This document shows positions 61,716 to 64,000 of a stretch of 64,000 nucleotides of DNA, piece after piece. The DNA comes from Geothrix oryzisoli (GTDB lineage: Bacteria; Acidobacteriota; Holophagae; Holophagales; Holophagaceae): assembly GCF_022808865.1 (NCBI RefSeq), contig NZ_JAKZLB010000005.1, positions 1 through 64,000 on the forward strand, given 5' to 3'. Both the position numbers and the translations under genes were made by a program. How positions within the stretch are numbered: the first letter of the stretch is position 1; every line of letters starts with the position of its first letter. The notes under the pieces are model-generated. The model ran no database searches, was not told the DNA's origin, and was given only the letters and a program-made list of their open reading frames with translations.

Positions 61716-63470
61716 GTGGCGGATCTTTCGGAGTCCAAGCTGTTCTGGTGGTGGCCGCTGATGGACCGCCACCGGCGCACCCTGTACTGGGGCTTGGCGG
61801 CCACAGTCTGGTGCAGCGTGGCCGCTTCGGTGGTGCCCTACTGGTCGGGGCGGGCGGTGCACGCCCTGGAGCGGCAGGACTGGCACGGCTCGCGGGTCTT
61901 CCTGGCGTGGATGCTGGCCTTCACGGCGGTTGCGGGCATCGGTCGCTACCTCATGCGCAACACCCTCATCGGCCTCAGCCGCGATGTGGAGCGGGAGCAG
62001 CGCGAATCCCTCTACACCTTCCTGCTCTCCCGCCCCTTCGCCTTCTACGAGCGGCAGCGGGTGGGCGATCTCATGTCCCGCCTGGGCGACGATGTGGGCA
62101 CCGTCCGCATGGCCACGGGGCCGGGGCTCATGAGCTTCCTCCAGGTGCTTTCGATCCTGCCGGTGACGCTGGGCCTGATGTTCAGCACGAGCTGGAGGCT
62201 CACCCTCGCGGTGATGCTGCCCTTCTCCTTCCTGGCCATGGGCTACTACGTCATCGGGAAGTGGAGCCACATGGTGCAGCAGAAGCTGCAGCTGGCCTTC
62301 TCGGCCCTCACCACCCACAGCCACGAGACCATCAGCGGCGAACGGGTGGTGCAGGCCTTCGGCTTGGAGGAGGTCCGGGTGGCGCAGTTCGACGCGCTCA
62401 GCCGGCGCCATGCCTCGCTCAGCATGAAGCAGTCGGTCATCTTCAGCGCCTACGCGCCGCTTTCCGCCCTCATCAGCGGCGTGTCCGCCCTCGTGCTGGT
62501 GACCTACGGCGGCAGCCTGATGGTGCGGGGCATCCTGAACCTGGGCGACCTCACGGCTTTCACGGGTTTCCTTGTGGCCCTGGCCTGGCCCATGATGAGC
62601 CTGGGCTGGTCGGCCAACCTCTTCCAGCGGGCCAAGGCCGGCCAGGAGCGGCTGGATCAGCTGCTTCACAGCCCCGAACGGCCGCTGCCTCCAGCCGAAC
62701 CCATCACCCTGCCGGAGGTTCCGGCGGCCCTGGCGCTCGAGGATGTGACGCACCGCTTCGAGACCGGCCGTGGCCTGGGCCCCCTGGACCTCGCCCTCGC
62801 GCCCGGCGACAGCCTGGCCGTCGTGGGGGGCATCGGCTCCGGCAAGACCCTGCTGCTGCAGGTGCTGGCGGGCCTGCGGGCCCCGCAGGCGGGGCGGATG
62901 CTCGTGGACGGCGAGCCGCTTTCCGACACCACGCTGCGCCGCCACTGGGCGGGGCTGGGCTGGGTGCCCCAGGAGGCCTTCCTGTTCTCCGACACCCTCC
63001 GCATGAATCTGGCCATGGGCCGCCCCGAGGCCACGGAGGAGGAGATCTGGGAGATCGCCCGGGTGGTGGCCATGGATGAACTGATCCACCGCCTGCCGGA
63101 TGGCCTGGACACCGTGGTGGGCGAGCGGGGCGTGGCCCTCAGCGGTGGCGAGCGCCAGCGCACGGCCCTGGCCCGCGCCCTGTTGCGCCGGCCCCGGCTG
63201 CTGCTGCTGGATGACGCCCTCTCCGCGGTGGACTCCGAAACCGAAAGCCGCATCCTCGAGAACCTCCGCGCCTTCCTCGGCAAGTCCACCCTGGTGCTGG
63301 CCACGCACCGGGTCTTCGTGGCTGAGACCTGCGCCCGGGTGCTGGTGCTGGAGGAGGGCCGGGCCATCCAGCTGGGCACCCCGGATGAACTGGCCCTCGA
63401 GGCGGGTCTCTTCGCACGCCTCAAACGGCTGCAGAGCCTGGAACGGGAACTGGTCAAGGGCGCGGGATGA
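61716..63470 (+). CDS. ABC exporter half-transporter (MdlA-like)
   Basis: A 584-residue fusion of a six-span membrane domain and an ATPase domain. Walker A is G-G-I-G-S-G-K-T, Q-loop P-Q-E-A-F-L-F, signature L-S-G-G-E-R-Q-R, Walker B L-L-L-L-D-D. The residue after Walker B is Asp rather than the catalytic Glu, as in one half of heterodimeric exporters such as MdlA. GTG 61716 has GGAGG four bases upstream. The next gene overlaps its stop by four bases. The active partner half is not in the window. Confidence 0.88.
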   Translation: MADLSESKLFWWWPLMDRHRRTLYWGLAATVWCSVAASVVPYWSGRAVHALERQDWHGSRVFLAWMLAFTAVAGIGRYLMRNTLIGLSRDVEREQRESLYTFLLSRPFAFYERQRVGDLMSRLGDDVGTVRMATGPGLMSFLQVLSILPVTLGLMFSTSWRLTLAVMLPFSFLAMGYYVIGKWSHMVQQKLQLAFSALTTHSHETISGERVVQAFGLEEVRVAQFDALSRRHASLSMKQSVIFSAYAPLSALISGVSALVLVTYGGSLMVRGILNLGDLTAFTGFLVALAWPMMSLGWSANLFQRAKAGQERLDQLLHSPERPLPPAEPITLPEVPAALALEDVTHRFETGRGLGPLDLALAPGDSLAVVGGIGSGKTLLLQVLAGLRAPQAGRMLVDGEPLSDTTLRRHWAGLGWVPQEAFLFSDTLRMNLAMGRPEATEEEIWEIARVVAMDELIHRLPDGLDTVVGERGVALSGGERQRTALARALLRRPRLLLLDDALSAVDSETESRILENLRAFLGKSTLVLATHRVFVAETCARVLVLEEGRAIQLGTPDELALEAGLFARLKRLQSLERELVKGAG

Positions 63471-64000
63471 AAGCGCCGCACCTCGACCGCGCCGTGGTCG
63501 TGCGGGCGCTGGTGCTGGCCCTGTCGGCTTGGGTGGCCTTCGCCATCGCCACGCTCGTGCATGTCCAGAACGCCTACTGGGCGGCCATGCCGGTGTGGGT
63601 GGTGGCCCAGGCCTCCCGGGGCGTGCTGGTCGAGCGGGCCCTCTTCCGCGTGCTGGGCACCCTGCTGGGCGCGGCGGTCGGTTTCGCGATCCTCCACATT
63701 CCCGTGGATGCGTATGTGCAATTCGGCCTGCTGGGCCTGTGGGTGGCCCTCAATGGCGGGCTGACCCATGTCCTGCGGGGGGTGCACGGCTACGGGGCGC
63801 TGCTGGCGGGGATCACCGCAGCCATCGTCGTGATGCCGGCCGTGCTGGCGCCGGGGGCCTCGCTGGAGTTCGCCATCGCCCGGGTGGAATGCACCCTCAT
63901 CGGCGTGATGGTGGCCACCGTGATCACGGGGTTGGCGACCCCCGAATCGCCCCGCCAGGCGTTCTTCCTGCGCATCCGGCTGCTGTCGGCGGATGCCGTG
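63467..64000 (+). CDS. FUSC-family membrane protein (partial)
   Basis: The first 178 residues of a polytopic protein cut by the window edge. About five hydrophobic spans and the family segment Y-W-A-A-M-P-V-W-V-V followed by R-V-L-G-T-L-L-G-A-A-V-G match the FUSC/aromatic-acid exporter family (AaeB, YccS). ATG 63467 overlaps the exporter stop (ATGA). Substrate unknown. Confidence 0.85.
   Translation, partial: MKAPHLDRAVVVRALVLALSAWVAFAIATLVHVQNAYWAAMPVWVVAQASRGVLVERALFRVLGTLLGAAVGFAILHIPVDAYVQFGLLGLWVALNGGLTHVLRGVHGYGALLAGITAAIVVMPAVLAPGASLEFAIARVECTLIGVMVATVITGLATPESPRQAFFLRIRLLSADAV

Overview
The window is GC-rich throughout and gene-dense, with no rRNA, CRISPR array, insertion sequence or recognisable phage genes. 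The gene content points to an Acidobacteriota bacterium, most likely of the Holophagae (Geothrix/Holophaga type). The support is a Gram-negative envelope (RND pump, OmpA/OmpW-like barrel, lipoproteins), type IV pili, the AmmeMemoRadiSam trio, a giant fused 2-hydroxyacyl-CoA dehydratase/activase and a membrane-anchored HTH-TPR regulator of a kind common in acidobacteria. This assignment is an inference from gene content; no 16S gene is present.

Region by region. 1-1.7 kb: a minus-strand SRPBCC-ArsR-DinB group under a double palindromic operator, plus a cut-off gene at the edge. 1.7-8.9 kb: a flavin reductase-like protein, a PEBP protein, ammB-ammA-amrS, an NHL/Ig lipoprotein and aspS. 9-17.5 kb: a MarR-mdtA-mdtB-mdtC multidrug efflux operon with an unknown membrane protein at its end. 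17.6-25 kb: an RhlE-type helicase, a phospholipase C-like secreted protein, the 1435-residue activase/dehydratase fusion and a small outer-membrane protein. 25.2-29.3 kb: the HTH-TM-TPR regulator, hisS (its stop and start codons overlap both neighbours), a cell-wall amidase and tRNA-Arg(CCG) with tRNA-like fragments around it. 29.6-32.3 kb: PadR with a membrane partner, rpmE and prfA. 33-38.2 kb: a coiled-coil lipoprotein, then hrcA-grpE-dnaK-dnaJ.

38.2-49 kb is the most interesting part, a type IV pilus control locus. A diguanylate cyclase and an unrecognised all-helical 652-residue protein are transcribed away from pilB-pilT-pilC-prepilin. PilB carries two MshEN-type c-di-GMP-binding repeats. 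The major pilin gene lies further on, on the other strand, with a sigma-54-type promoter and paired TGACGCA repeats upstream; the pilB leader has a palindrome built on the same GACGCA core. A membrane phosphatase/phosphotransferase-like enzyme lies between the two pilin genes, and a surface-glycan group (large membrane protein, GT2 glycosyltransferase, methyltransferase, GalE-like epimerase) follows at 49-54 kb.

54-64 kb returns to general functions: a TPR protein, fabI, a Bcp-type peroxiredoxin with a Sel1-repeat protein, a CyuA-type cysteine desulfidase, a peptide-type ABC importer (binding protein plus two short permeases, no ATPase), half of a heterodimeric ABC exporter, and a FUSC protein that runs off the end.

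All calls were made by reading the sequence and translations, without database searches. Promoters and operators are pattern matches, and start codons were chosen from ribosome-binding sites and family alignment from memory.
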